A stretch of 64,000 bases of DNA from Tubulanus polymorphus (GCF_964204645.1 NC_134030.1:1467855-1531854), one strand, 5' to 3'; positions 10,006-22,163 are shown, counted from the stretch's first letter. The notes: generated from the letters alone by a model not told the origin. Numbers and translations are program-made.

Positions 10006-11790
10006 AGGAGATGATCTGTTAATTACACTCATGGTTGTGCTGGCTACTGATATGGGAGGTATGTATCGTATCTGGAGCCAATTTTACTTTGATTCCAACA
10101 ACTAATTCCTTATGATTCTCCATTTCATTTTCCATTAGAAGGAACTGTGTTATTATGATTTGTCTGAGTGTCCGTTAATGTTAGTTGAACTGTAACTCGG
10201 AGAAGTGAACCGTGGATGTGACAACTCCACACAGATGTCATGTATGTATCTGGACAATTTTCATTATCAATGTCTTTCTGTTTTACGCAGAAGAATCTGA
10301 TAAATATAATGTTATGGACTTTGTGTTTTTCTTTTGAGTGTCTATCATCATTAGCTTATTTCATCATTAACAATTTTATTAATTTTTTCCTTCAGTTTAA
10401 AGAATCTGTTTAAGGAGATGATCTGTTAATTACACTCATGGTTGTGCTAGCTACTGATGAGTGGTATGTATCGTATATGGAGCCAATTTCTATTTGATTT
10501 CAACAACTAATTTCTTATGATTTTATTCAGTTTGTTTTCCTTCAGAAGAAACTTTGTTATTATCAATTGACTGAGCCTCCATCATTATTAGTTAAACTGT
10601 AACTGAGAGACATGAACCACGAATATCCTAACTCTTTAGTCAATGTGTATGTATCAGGACAACTTTCTGATTATCGATATCTTACCGTATGATTTTCCTG
10701 CAGAAGAATCTGATGAATATAATGTTATGGACTGAATGTGTTTTTCATTTTAGTGTCCATCATCATTAGTTTAACTATAACTGAAGAGACCTGAACCAGG
10801 GATGTTATAATTCCAATGTTGATATATATGTATCACGACAAATTCGTTATCAATGATTTTCATTTTTCGAAATCTATGAAATACGGTAGATGTGTGATTG
10901 AATCTATTTTGTTCTCATTTCAGAGTCTGCTACATACATGTGATACGTGCACAGAGAGACAAATTCTATTAATTTTAAACACTTATCCCTTAGTTATCAA
11001 TGATTTTCCATATTGTTTTAATCTGTTAGGAGAACTGAACTCTGGTCCTGAACATGTTTCAACTCTTCTATCAATAAGTGGTTTGTATGGAAACAGAATT
11101 TCCTGCAATAGAATCTGATGAATAGATGTCATGATATTATGTTATTCTCATTTCAGTGTCCATCATTATAAGTTGAACTGTACAGAAACCAATAGCTGAA
11201 TTGAACTGATCTCCGCAGTCAATGGTTGCAGATGGCTACAGATACGAGTGGTATGTGTGTATGGACACAAATTCATTTTCAACAACTGATTTTGTATTTT
11301 ATATTCTGTAGAGGAATCTTTGAGAGATAGATGTTATAGAATCTGTTATTTTCAGTGTTGATCAATGTTAGTTGAACTGTAATGAGTAGAACCAGTAGTT
11401 ACTCCACAGTCAATGGTTTAGTCAGTTACAGACATACATACAAATAGTCAGCAATAATTCCCTCAAGTGCTGTTCTGTTAAGACAATTTGTTGTAAGTAA
11501 ACCCACAATGTACGTGATGTGGTTTGTGTGTATGGAGACAATTTCATTATTTTCATTAATTATTTGTTAGGCAATGACAAATTGTCCATGGGATGACCGA
11601 TTACCAGTAGATGACCAGGGAACAGTCTACATGTATGTATCGAGACAATTTTCTGTTGTTTTGAGGAATCTATAAGAGATAAATGTTATAGAATCTGTTA
11701 TTCTTATTTCAGTGTCCGTCATCATGAGTTGAAACAAATATCTGATTTGAAGTGAACTCTGCAGTCATTCAACCCTTACACATATATAAG
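10006..11790 (+). repeat. Tandemly amplified small exon-intron modules
   Basis: Modules of the form acceptor-CAG, AAGAATCTGATGAATATAAT, a block with GTCCATCATCATTAG, then donor GTATGTATC recur about six times. GGAGATGATCTGTTAATTAC occurs at both 10007 and 10413, marking a ~405-bp higher-order duplication. Putative introns are only 60-100 bp. The splice signals are better conserved than the internal sequence, which decays towards 11.7 kb. Confidence 0.65.
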
Positions 11791-12600
11791 TTACGTATTA
11801 GTGATATTTACCACTGACAGACAATTAAAACAACTTGTATAATAATGATTCACTGTTTGTGAATGAACTTGTGAACAGTCGCTACTCCTTAATGCTATCA
11901 GTTACAGCCACCTTTTGATAGAATCTCTGTCTAAACCTCTTGCATGATCATCTATATCTCAATTATAATATAATAAATACTAATCCTTCATTTTAACTCT
12001 CTTCTATTCTAATACATTGTATGAGTCAAAAGATGGTTGTCATTGATAGAATTAGGGACGCTATACAGCTGGCTAATTGTCATAATCTAAACCCTTTTTG
12101 TGTTCACTGCATACTCTGTGACCCTCCACTTCAATGCATTTTAATTGATTCAATTTCACCAACTTTTTATATTTTTTTTTCATGTCAGCGTCAATCATTT
12201 TTACCTGCCGCAGGTAGAAATGAATCCACTGCTTGAGTGGCTATAAAAGTCGTTGGTGAAGACAAGTACACTCAATTGGAGACAATAATTTCTTTTAGAT
12301 CTGACAGTGGTAGGAATTGTAACATTTTAATATATAAGGGGCACATCTAGAAAATTGGAAGACACGTTTTAATTGATATCTGTTATTTTACGTGTTTCAG
12401 CTTCAAAATTATCCGAGTTCTACCAAATGAGATTATTCACCCATGAAGACTCGACTGATTCATACCCACATAAGGTAGTTGTACTTTCATTTTTATTAAA
12501 CATTTCAATAATTAAAATTGGCGATATTAAGAAGAAAAAAGAAATTCGTAAAAATTGCATTATTTAAAGTACTTAAAACCTATTCATAAATAACAATGCG
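11791..12600. other. No gene recognised
   Basis: Unique AT-rich sequence. ORFs of 71 and 64 codons (12021, 12373) have no splice context or recognisable composition. Confidence 0.45.
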
Positions 12601-13039
12601 GTACCGCTACATAACAGATGGCACCACTATACGGTCGTTGCTACTACTAGACTGGTTACCTGTATAATAAGTACAATACAATGAATTTTATTCGCACGGT
12701 GACGTATGTGTTGGCATTGAAGCGCTCACTTATAATTCTATTGTTTTGAATGGGGATACTATGTAGACCCAGAAAACAACGAAGGCTGCATTACGATTGC
12801 ACCTTACACACAGGGCCACCTTCGGTTATCGGAGTCAGTCGACTTATAATAGTCCCGAGTAACTCATGTCAAATGTCGGAACTATATTCCGGAAATAGTT
12901 CGAAAATCAAGCGCATTCGGTTATTAGTTCCAACCACTGGTCGACTAGCTACCTATTACCGAATTTGGCCCAGCCTGTCTAACTCTGGATTCGCAACTGG
13001 CAACCGAGTTAAGTGCTTCTCGCTAGCCAGGTTGCCGCT

Positions 13040-13138
13040 AAGCGGCCACCAGTCTATAATATTAACCCAATCACACGTCTGTCACTCGCTGATTCGCTAC
13101 GCATCTGATTGGCTAGATATATAGACTGGTGGCCGCTT
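13040..13138. repeat. 99-bp foldback element
   Basis: AAGCGGCCACCAGTCTAT at 13040-13057 is perfectly complementary to ATAGACTGGTGGCCGCTT at 13121-13138. The 63-bp loop also has inverted character (CTGATTCGC / GCATCTGATTGG). Confidence 0.85.
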
Positions 13139-14005
13139 GACCATTGAGGCAAGCGAGGATGGTTGCGTGACTTATCGAAATGTTCGCTTGCCACAGGAAT
13201 ACCGTCCAATGTAATAAGTGTTTATGTATTATTAATTGTAGGAATGCCTGGTGATGTAGATCAAGTTCACAGAAACTGAAAACAGAAAGAAACCTTGCGG
13301 AATCTATTGTGTATAAATAAATATATTTATTATCGTGTTGTGTTGTTTATTCTGAGTGCGATCTGTGGTGATTCAACCACTTGGTCCTCTCAAGTTTTTT
13401 CCCCATCCAAATTTTTGAATCCGTTTGCGCCGTTTTGACTGAAGTGATCTTTAAATTTGTATTAGTTCTAAGACTTAGACAGGTCTTAAATTCTTTCAGT
13501 TGCGGCCACCTCTCGACAAAAATCTATTGTACTAATCCTTAATAACTTTTAATAACTTCTAATCGCATGCATCGAAAGGTGGCTGTCATAGATGCAATTA
13601 GAGATATGATCGATGTCTAAGATGAATACAATTGCGTTTAATTTGAAACTGCTAAACAGTTGCAGTAAGAGTTAAATAACGATCATCACTGTATCTATGC
13701 TTGTGATGCTTGTTCCACTCTCAGTAATTACAGAGCTGCCAACTGTTACTGATTTCCAGTATTAGTTAGTATTTTATAACGAGAAATACTGATCTGATTT
13801 GTGAAGGTCTTGCCGTTGATTACTGATTAATTGAACATTCCTTTCATATTTCAATGAAACCTTACTGAAAAAAATTCAATTTGCTACTGATAGGACTTTT
13901 CAAAGGTTGGCAGCCCTGTAGTTATCTTGGTCTCGCAACTTTACCACCTCAGTACCGGCGACGCATCACTCGTAATCCTCGCCTTCCATGCCGCGCATTT
14001 AGCTA

Positions 14006-14099
14006 TCCTCGCTTGCCGGGGTTTAATTGGTTCTGCCCAATCAGATGCGTTGTTTTTCTACCAATAAGGGGCGCCAATTTAAACCCCGGCAAGCGAGGA
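14006..14099. repeat. 94-bp foldback element
   Basis: TCCTCGCTTGCCGGGG at 14006-14021 and CCCCGGCAAGCGAGGA at 14084-14099 are perfect inverted repeats, with the stem continuing through TTTAATTGG / CCAATTTAAA with a bulge. It shares the CGCTTGCC core with nearby repeats. Confidence 0.85.
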
Positions 14100-14465
14100 T
14101 TAATTTGTCAGCGTTGCCACCGTTAGCTCCAGTACTGTGCCATTGTCAGTTAGACTGGGTCTGAAATGGTGGTGGCAAGCTGCAGGTCTGGACTGCGCGA
14201 CCAACATTTTCCGTTTCTACATCCGAAATCTACACGTTTTCTTTGCACGTGGTAATAAGAGTGTGGTTGGTTTTTGTTCGAACGCGCCTCTGGTAGTAGA
14301 CTGGTTGCCAGTTTAAAATAGACTGGTTGCCGGTCTCTTCCTGTAGACCGTTTACCGGTCTCTATCTTTCATTAGAGACCGGTTGTGCCCATCCTCCATT
14401 TTACATTTTCGATGCATGTCAAATAAGGTCAAACATGTAAAGTAGCAAGTTACTTCCTGGTTAAG

Positions 14466-14544
14466 ATGGCGTCTCTTCGAATCTGCTTGGCTTCGAGCGA
14501 TATTAAAATTGTCCTTTATAATGGACGGAAAGACATTAATTGCT
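14466..14544 (+). CDS. Candidate first coding exon, unknown protein
   Basis: ATG at 14466 in a good initiation context (TTAAGATGGCG) opens 26 codons (MASLRICLASSDIKI...) that end at a strong donor GCT|GTAAGTATC, leaving phase 1. The ORF runs on into the intron by chance to 14648. The sequence is not repetitive. No partner exon could be identified downstream; the open frame 14803-15075, preceded by TTTGTTAG, is one weak possibility. No domain recognised. The AAGATGGCG start also resembles a YY1 or initiator-type promoter element. Confidence 0.35.
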
Positions 14545-17099
14545 GTAAGTATCAGATAAATCCGCTGATAATTTACCTGGTATTCGAAATACCGACTAAC
14601 AAGGATCGAAATCTAATGCGAGGTGAGCTCTGCCGCGACCGTCACTGAATACAGAACATTCTGAAGGAACAGAGGACATCCTTCCTATAACTACCGTTCG
14701 TGGGATGTATTTAGTGAATTGATGTTTTAATACAGTGTTGTAAAATGACTATATTTAGTTTCTGAATAAAGTTTACAATTGCTGAACTCCTTAGTGCTTT
14801 GTTAGATCAGATATTTGGATCCACCTCAGCCAACTGATTTCCTGATACAGACAGCAAGTTGGGACAGTCAAATTAAGAGATTTGGTCAAGACAAATTACT
14901 CAGATCACACTGGAAATTCGCAATATCCTCTCTCCTCATGGACCACACATTGTCAATGTTGACTTTGCTAGAAATCGATTATAAAATTCATCACGACCAA
15001 TTCTTTTTCACTGAATTCAATATTTATTGTTCACTTCTGGTACAAAATCTTGTTCAGCCCCTGACAAGAGAATAAACAATGACACTACGTATTTCATGAC
15101 ATAGAACAGTAGTTTTTTTTTCATCGACAAATTGGGACGATCCTGATATCCCTGATTTGAATGATAGTGTCTTTAGAATCATAAAGACCATGTCTCGACC
15201 AGACAGATAATCCAATCACAATTCAAATTGAAGGCTCGCTAGTGCAGTTATTCACAGAATCCAGCTCTTTAAACCTCATCAGTTTATCAGAATCGAGGAG
15301 TTTCACCACCTGTTATTTGGAATCTCATTTCATGACAGCTAGTGCTGATTCTTTATTCTCTTTGATTACTGCATGATGTTATCATTCTGAAATTAAAATA
15401 CATATCACACTTATAATTAAACCTGGATTGACTTTACAAATTAATGGTTCAGAATCCATTTTTCTAACTTACCTTGATGTATTGCAATCTATTCATTTTA
15501 TGTTGAGCTAATTTGATACGCATAACTTCAATTTCTTAAAACATCCTACGAGTTGTGACTCACAAAATCATCACTAAAACGCCACAATAATCTACAATAG
15601 ATAATCAATATAGTTTTTGTGAAATAGCACTCATATTCAATGTTCACATCTTACGAAGTAAGTAAGTAGGTGAAGTTACCTCGTTGGTGTGATTATTTTC
15701 ACTGGATCAACTGCTGATGTCCAATGTCGCATAAAGAACAATCAATCAATCGCCTCGAGTGAACAAATAAGTTGCCTCTGCTGCATGGTTCAGTATGTTA
15801 GTAGTGGTAGTAGTATTGTATGTATTGTTACCGATATTTTCGGTACCACACGCTAAACAAGTGCCTGCAGAAGCGTTACCCGGCAGTTTTAATGAAATTT
15901 CGTTCTTCATTGATATAAACAAGAAAATTAATTTTGATAAACTATTTGACGCCTGCGAAAAAATGTAGAATTTCTAGGATAAGCTAATGTGGATTTGCAA
16001 ACTTGAAATCGAAGTTTTAAGAAATTTGAGGAATTATAACATTTGGCGATTGGGTAGATGATACTTCGACTGTAGGTATAGTGGTTTAATTTTTTTATCA
16101 ATATTTTTATCAATTATTTTGTCAATAATTGATAACTTGCGACCGACTTCATTCATTCATATTTGCCTCTAAGCTGGTCTGCAACTTCATTGCCTCCATA
16201 GTTGAAGAAAGAGCTCTTCTGATGTCTGCTTCATCATGACTTCGAGCATATCGTGTGGCTTAGAAGGCTGGCCCGGTCCCCGGGCCCGGGTTTGGCTGTC
16301 ACTCGATATACTAAAAATTTAGTCTTGAGTCTGGGTTGAAGTAGACATTGTCATTTAGAATAATTTGTTTATGTTATTCTCTATGAATTACTCGTGTGTC
16401 TTGTATGTTGTATTTTCTTACTTTAAAATGTGTAACTTTATTGAATTTAGGAATTTAAATCCCGGAATTTCAATGTAATAACGATCATAAAGAATTGAAT
16501 TGAATTGTCACCTAATACACTTGCCATCAGAGCACGCGGAGCCGTATGTAACAGCTAGGCTATTATAAATTGCTAATCTCATGAAACCTGCATATCCCCC
16601 TAATATCGAACATATTTTCTAAAAAATTTGAATATTGAAATTATATGTTTACACATTTGAATATTGACCGCTTGTAGCCGCTGATGAAATTCACACCGGC
16701 CCTACACAGATCGTAGATAGCTTCGTCATTCCACCAACATCCCCATGTCAGGGTCTGACTTTAATATCAGACTTCCGCATCGTGTATACATCCGCCATTT
16801 ACTTATCATTTCTATTTATGCCTGCCGCTTCTGATATAATCATACATCCTTAACTATTACAATACGTCTCCTAATGATATTCAATGCAATATAACATTCC
16901 GACGTTCAAATAGAGGTCATTACATAATCACAGGAAGCCTTTCTACATGTTTGTCAATAATATTTTGCCAAATAGCTTGTATGTGTACACATAGACCTGT
17001 GACGTTTTGCACATCGATTTACGGTTGTCGTTTGTAAAATGACGCTGAATGGTTAACATTGTTCAGGTTTCATAATAGTAACGTTTTATAAGGCGTCAA
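14545..17099. other. No gene recognised
   Basis: Mostly unique AT-rich DNA. The 86-codon open frame at 14815-15075 lacks an ATG at its start. A GC-only patch GGCCCGGTCCCCGGGCCCGG lies at 16272-16291. Nothing else stands out. Confidence 0.4.
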
Positions 17100-17450
17100 A
17101 ATGACTTTAAAGAGGTCCATGCGGGAACGTAAATCGCGACTCTGTGTAGGCGGCCATGTTACATAGTTCACGTGATGAAATACTGAAATCTGATTGGATC
17201 CGTAGATTCCGCGGAAAATGGCGGACGGGCAAAACCTGTCCCATATTGAATGGCACAGGCAACCAGTCTAGTTTTCTAAACGATGTATTTATTACTCGCG
17301 TACCACAATATTTATTACTCGCGTACCACAGTCGGACAATCGACCTATGTACGATCTCCACCGTCGCGTGCTGCCTTTACATAAACAATAAGCGGTAAAT
17401 CTGTGAACTAATTTCTAACCTCACTTGCCACAGTAAGACACCGATCGGCA
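17100..17450. repeat. Dispersed repeat related to 33.17-33.30 kb
   Basis: GCGGTAAATCTGTGAACTAA with a following CACTTGCCACAG-type block is shared with 33193-33235. ATTACTCGCGTACCACA is tandemly repeated here (17290 and 17317) and has a counterpart near 33313. A CAACCAGTCTA core is at 17260-17270. Opposing 84- and 80-aa ORFs are chance. Confidence 0.6.
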
Positions 17451-17671
17451 GCCGACGAAGTTAATCCCAGTCCAGTGACTAAATCGCAAATTTAGCACCA
17501 GAGGCTGAAAGTTGTTGGGAATGCGTGGCTGTAAATCATAAATAAAATATATATTAAACTAAAAGTATGTGTTTATGTTGATGGTTGAGTTTTTGTCAAG
17601 GTGTGGAATGCGCGTTTGTGCCGATCATACAGCAACTTATGATTGTTTGTACATCAGCCAGAACCCAGGTC

Positions 17672-17765
17672 CACTCATTAGGATCCAGTTCCACAGATCA
17701 GGATCCAGCTCCTAGGATCCAGTTCCACAGATCAGGATCCAGCTCACAGAATCCAGTTGCATATA
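17672..17765 (+). repeat. Short AGGATCCAG repeats
   Basis: AGGATCCAGTTCCACAGATC alternates with AGGATCCAGCTC about five times. Confidence 0.8.
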
Positions 17766-18147
17766 GTTTGATCCAAGGTTAGACTTAGTGATATGTTCAT
17801 TTCCACAGTGTTAGTCTTGACTTTAATTTTGAGCATACAAAAACATCTCGATTCAACGGACGGCTAATTACGATTCAAGAGAGGCTTCTAGGTATAATGT
17901 GAACAAATGTTTTAAATGAAGTTAAATGATTTAATGTAGATAGTTTAAAGTCGGTGAGCCTCTGATTTTAATCTATACATGTTCACGGATTTGTCCCATT
18001 ATAACCTATTTCTTATAATCACAGGTCAGCGGTCGCCATTGTGTCCGGATTCAGGTTGAATTTTGATCGACTTTTTTCACAATGGAATCGGTGCGCATTC
18101 CTTTACCGGATATCGATCGTATGGTATTGTTATAGATAATCGCTTGG

Positions 18148-18754
18148 ATGGACCGCAACTCTTCCGATCCATTTTACCTGACCAGCACCTTCCTTTCGAC
18201 CACTGGACACCAGACAGCAAACACCTCCTGTGAAAATTCTCCCGGAACCCGAACGTGTTTGGTAAGTGTTAACATTTGACATAACCATTAGAAATTTATT
18301 CGTAAGAAACTTTATGAACTTGTTTCATTTCCGCTTATGTTTTCCGCACCCAGTTGAACAGTTGATTTTGACTCTTTAAAAGTTAAATTTTTTGACGATG
18401 AAATAAATTACTCTTACTAAACAATTCATTTCAAATGTGGCTGACTCTTGACTGGTTAAACTCAATTCGATTGACTTTAAGCCCGGGTTAATATTGATAC
18501 TGCTCTATTAAACCAGCCCCTGTTCTCAATTTTTTAGTTTTATTGCCAACAATTCGTACTTAACCGTTTTTAGCTTAATGTTCTCACAAACCCGCTAGGC
18601 CATGGTGTCAAATTTTAATTTCATTGAAGTTTGTACTGTTTAATACATGTCATCTAAATTTTAATTTCAAAATCAAAATAGTTTGAAGTGTTCAATGTGT
18701 TGTCCTCTTTTGTAGGATAGCGAAAACACACTGTTGGAAATAACTGAAGTCTGA
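18148..18754 (+). CDS. Candidate 50-residue ORF across one intron, unknown
   Basis: ATG at 18148 opens 38 codons (MDRNSSDPFYL...) to a donor TTG|GTAAGTGTT at 18262. An acceptor TTTTGTAG ends at 18715, and the next exon continues in phase 0 for 12 codons ending LLEITEV and TGA (18754); that exon ends at a donor GTGAGTAAG (18785). A short upstream ORF (MESVRIPLPDIDR) ends before the start, so this could equally be a 5' leader with uORFs. No domain recognised. Splice-site quality is good; coding is uncertain. Confidence 0.28.
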
Positions 18755-18784
18755 ACAAATCGTTGAGAAGCGCAATTCTTTTTG

Positions 18785-19495
18785 GTGAGTAAGTATATAT
18801 CGCTTTCTTTCATCATTTTCATTCTTTTACAACTCCCAGTCTTAAATGTATCAATCAGTTTCCCTCAGGCCAGGTACCCATCTTGGGTGGAGCAGGGAGG
18901 TCACCTCCCTGAGTGTCGTGCGGAATTCGAACACGCGAGTTGGCTTCCCAGATTCGAACGCGACAACCACGGCTCGCCCACCGCTGTTAAATCTTTCGTA
19001 ATTTTTTAGGAGTCCTAAAACCGTTTTTAGTCTGAAAAAATTGTATTCAAAACTTCTTAAAAAACTATTTACTTATTGAGATAATGCGCAAATTCATTTC
19101 TGAAATCCCTTTGGAATCGAACCGGGTGACACTGATTTATCTCATCGCCATATCTGCGGCGAAAAAACCGATATGCGCGAGCAGTTCAGAACGACGGGGA
19201 ATCCCCGTAACGTTCTCCGCAGCAAAGCCACGTGACGACTAACTTGTACGTGCGTGCTCCGTATTAGTGAAGACACTGTTACTGGGGTCATCATTCTAAA
19301 ACAAGGTTATTCACGAGATGCTGGTTCAGAGATCGCCGCCAGTACTCTTAGACTAGTTGATGTCACACTCTAGAGGAGCGAGATTTATAAAATAGATACC
19401 GCGCTCTTTGAATTGATGTCAGTAGTCTTTAGATCTCTCAAACCGGCTGAGTAACTTTTGAATTTTATGTTTTCTAGCATTTGCTGGTGAGTCAT
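18785..19495. other. No gene recognised; degenerate B-box-like motifs
   Basis: On the minus strand GTTCGAATC-like motifs at about 18955 and 18920 recall tRNA-derived SINE promoters, but no A box at the right distance could be found. Confidence 0.35.
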
Positions 19496-19790
19496 CGATC
19501 CACACCGGGGACCGCACCTAGGAGCAGCAAGTAGGAGCAGCCACAGGGACCACACCTAGGAGCAGCCACACCTAGGAGCAGCAAGTAGGAGCAGCCGCAC
19601 CTAGGAGCAGCAAGTAGGAGCAGCCGCACCAAGGAGCAGCCACAGGGACCACACCTAGGAGCAGCCACAGGGACCACACCTAGGAGCAGCCACAGGGACC
19701 ACACCTAGGAGCAGCCACAGGGACCACACCTAGGAGCAGCCACACCTAGGAGCAGCCACAGGGACCACACCTAGGAGCAGCCACAGGAGG
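19496..19790 (+). repeat. 25-bp minisatellite
   Basis: ACCTAGGAGCAGCCACAGGG plus ACCAC is repeated, with shorter variants, about 13 times. It leaves a 70-aa low-complexity ORF on the minus strand that is not considered real. Confidence 0.9.
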
Positions 19791-20651
19791 GACTGACCTG
19801 AATTGGGAATCACTGAATTGGAAAGATAAGTAGAGATATATTTATTATTAAACTACAATATTTTTGGAGTACAGGTCTTGAGATGTTTTCAAACTTCCCA
19901 TCATCTCTTCAGGTGTTTCTGTTGTAGTATGTGGTTATTTTTCTGTTCAGGTGTCGCCCCCATATTTTTCTGATTGCTAGCAAAAAACAGGGTTAAATTG
20001 CTGTATCAAGCATATTACGATGTTAGATTAATTTGTTCTTGTTGTTCAGGCGTTTCTGCAGTTTTTGAATGTTTTAATGTAAAGTCCATCACCGATTTAC
20101 ACACCGCATTCAGGTATTCTCTATCGTGATAAATTGTGAATCAAAAACTTACATATTTAGACTTAATTAGAAATTCATTGGTTCAAAAGGTTTTCATTTA
20201 TAAAAAAATGTTAAAATTGATTGAAAATAATAACATTGTTGTAATGGGAGTGATTTTTCGACCCTAATTAACATCGAAAAAGTTAAACAGAAAATTTAGA
20301 AAAAAATAATGAAATAAATAATAAAATAGATAAGTAAATCTAGTCCTGCTTTCACAAAAAAGTTTTGTTCAGACTTTTTGGGAAACTGGATATATATATA
20401 TATAACTTATATTTATTTTAATCATCAGGTATAATATAGCAATTGACTTGAAATGAATATCATACTAGTATTTATAAACATACAAATCTTCATTAACAAA
20501 CTAGGGCAAAACATCCCAAAAACGTTAGTTAAAGATATATCATAATTCATTTACTCATTTCAAAATGAGATTTACCATATTTACATATATCATATCATAT
20601 ATCGTTATCTCAATTTTTATGGTTATTCAACTACCTCAATTCTGGGATTTA
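19791..20651. other. Very AT-rich, no gene recognised
   Basis: Contains a TA run near 20392-20404 and several A-rich tracts. No exon support. Confidence 0.5.
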
Positions 20652-21170
20652 TTAAATAGCAACAATTGTGCAAAATCTTAGTATTTTCACTGGTGTCACT
20701 TTCTTCTTTTTGCCGCTGCTTTTATTTAAAGAAAACACGTTGGCCTTCGTCAATTTGATAAAAATAATTGTCTTATTTGGAAAGAAATTCTTGGATTCAG
20801 AAAATATAGCACTTGTATCTGAATTCTTGGAAATATTCATTGAATCATCAATCGAAGTGACAAAAATTTGACAAAAAATACTTTTAGTGGATAAATGGTG
20901 GTTGTAAGCGGGATTGTTAGACGGAGAGGGGAGATAGAGGAACCGCTCGTCTTTTCTTCTGATGCTGTCCTGTCTTGCATTCTGTGACGCAGATTGTAGT
21001 TGGATAAACACAGCTGATATCTCATTATCATCGTAATTGAAATGTATGTTGTACCTCTGAATCTGCATTATTTTTGGCGGCCGAGGTCCACTTGTTCCCT
21101 CACTACAACTGCTGTCCGATCCTTTTCTCTTTCTCGAGGTTTTGGAATTAATATTAAAAGTTCCGTCCAT
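20652..21170 (-). CDS. Uncertain ORF (172 codons), unknown
   Basis: Minus-strand ORF starting MDGTFNINSKTSRKRKGSDS. The first ~42 residues are basic and Ser-rich, then a GT donor-like site (CAGAG|GTACAACATAC, near 21042) appears, after which composition becomes Asn/Ile/Lys-rich like translated AT-rich DNA. The first part may therefore be a coding exon and the rest intron. An acceptor-like TTTTCACGCAG lies about 30 nt upstream of the ATG, with a stop in between. It lies downstream, in transcription order, of the decayed exons at 21.6-22.2 kb; a link to that gene family is possible but unproven. Confidence 0.25.
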   Translation of the reverse strand: MDGTFNINSKTSRKRKGSDSSCSEGTSGPRPPKIMQIQRYNIHFNYDDNEISAVFIQLQSASQNARQDSIRRKDERFLYLPSPSNNPAYNHHLSTKSIFCQIFVTSIDDSMNISKNSDTSAIFSESKNFFPNKTIIFIKLTKANVFSLNKSSGKKKKVTPVKILRFCTIVAI

Positions 21171-21599
21171 CAGCTCTTAGCCGTTGAGAAGTACTGCGTG
21201 AAAATGAGCAAAACTAGTAATCATAGCTTGACCTGGTTTCTCAATGATGATGTCACTGGGAAAGCCTTTTGGAATAGTTGAAAGGCTTGATGTTAATACT
21301 TGATCTGGATGGGTCCGCGCCCCTTCTATAGTGTCAAAAATATATAAATTGTGAAATTTTCCAATTTGGATGCTGTTCTGGGAAATGAAAGGATAATTTC
21401 ACTCTGTTTTTATCATTTGGTTTTAACGGATAATTCTTGCTGGAAACTACCGTCTTGTGTCTAAACACTCGATATATCGATTTCACTTGTGTGTGTGTCA
21501 TTAGCATGTGTTGCTTGAAATGTGACTTTTGCTCAAACTATTGACAGCATATTACAGTTTGATTCATTATTATCACCAGTAGTCATTGCACGCTTTAAT

Positions 21600-21816
21600 C
21601 TAACATTGCTAAGGTAATTTTAGGTAATTGCCCTCCCATTCTATCTGGTGTGCAGCTATCTGATAGGCCGCTGCTGAGGCGTATTAATCCGATTTTGGGG
21701 AAAGGCAGCAGCGGGCGACATAGGATTAACCGGTGGTGGTATCCTATCGGGAACCAAGTTTCTTTTGAATTCCCCCACCAAGTCCCCAAACGGGCAGTCT
21801 TGTAAAATGATCATCA
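21600..21816 (-). pseudogene. Broken copy of the CPFGDLVGEF exon
   Basis: Acceptor TTTTACAG precedes 21816, and the exon opens in the same phase as the plus copy (53176-53405), reading CPFGDLVGEFKRNLVPDR and the Pro-rich stretch. After about 57 codons the sequence after CGGCCTATCAGA reads TAG, a premature stop. The remainder diverges and the original donor is not recognisable. It is probably the 3' partner of the exon at 22095-22163. Confidence 0.7.
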
Positions 21817-22094
21817 CTGTAAAATAAAAATAGAGAGAAATACATTAAACAACAAGTCGAATGGTTTCGATGCTACGGTTAAGAATTCTGGTACTCGGCG
21901 AGGTTAAACATTCATTTCTTAAACTTTACAATCGATTGTCACATTGATGGCGCCATCTATCCTTTCTAAAAACAACTATAGGATTTCAATTGCACAATGT
22001 TAATACTAGGGAACAACAGTTATTATTAGATTTTGATTATCAGTGACACACGTCACACTAAATGATATTGTATGAAAATAGTTAAACTACTTAC

Positions 22095-22163
22095 ACTTCG
22101 GTAGAAATAAACGTACAAACTCCTCCCGCCGGAACGCACGACGAATTCTAAAAGCAAGTGTTC
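22095..22163 (-). pseudogene. Copy of the FRREEFVRLFLP exon
   Basis: Reads LAFRIRRAFRREEFVRLFLP in the same frame as the plus exon 51327-51392 and ends at the same donor CGAAGT|GTAAGTAG. It is three bases longer at the 5' end because the acceptor region differs. It is open by itself, but the next exon (21600-21816) carries a stop. The following intron begins identically to the plus intron and preserves the empty site of the 51449-51987 insertion. Confidence 0.65.

Larger units (their letters stand above)
7599..11790 (+). ncRNA. Candidate multi-exon non-coding transcription unit
   Basis: Acceptor CATTTCAG ends at 7598 and donor GTGAGC follows 7645. A second exon runs 7726-8040, between acceptor CTCTAATAG and donor GTGAGTAATG, and is filled by the 53-bp repeat. 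After an ~1.2 kb gap a larger 53-bp array leads into a run of small exons with GTATGTATC donors (10.0-11.8 kb). The 53-bp unit has stops when followed through three units, and the later exons have stops in all frames, so a protein is unlikely. No promoter or end was identified. Confidence 0.4.
12601..14420. repeat. Dispersed AGACTGGTTGCC repeat family with two hairpin elements
   Basis: AGACTGGTTNCC or its complement recurs at about 12650, 13050, 13122, 14293, 14318 and 14340, and again near 17266, 34137, 34167, 34390, 34430 and 35262-35295. Two compact foldbacks are embedded: 13040-13138 and 14006-14099. The 124-aa ORF at 12750 runs through this repeat material and is not considered a gene. 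Confidence 0.6.

Noticed and set aside
10700-10740. Box C/D snoRNA (TGATGAA followed by CTGA)
   Set aside because: The two boxes are only ~20 nt apart and there is no terminal stem; the motif is part of the repeated exon.
12750-13124. 124-aa plus-strand ORF
   Set aside because: It runs through a dispersed repeat and a foldback element, with no splice context.
18880-19000. tRNA or tRNA-derived SINE on the minus strand
   Set aside because: Only B-box-like GTTCGAATC strings; no A box and no cloverleaf could be drawn.
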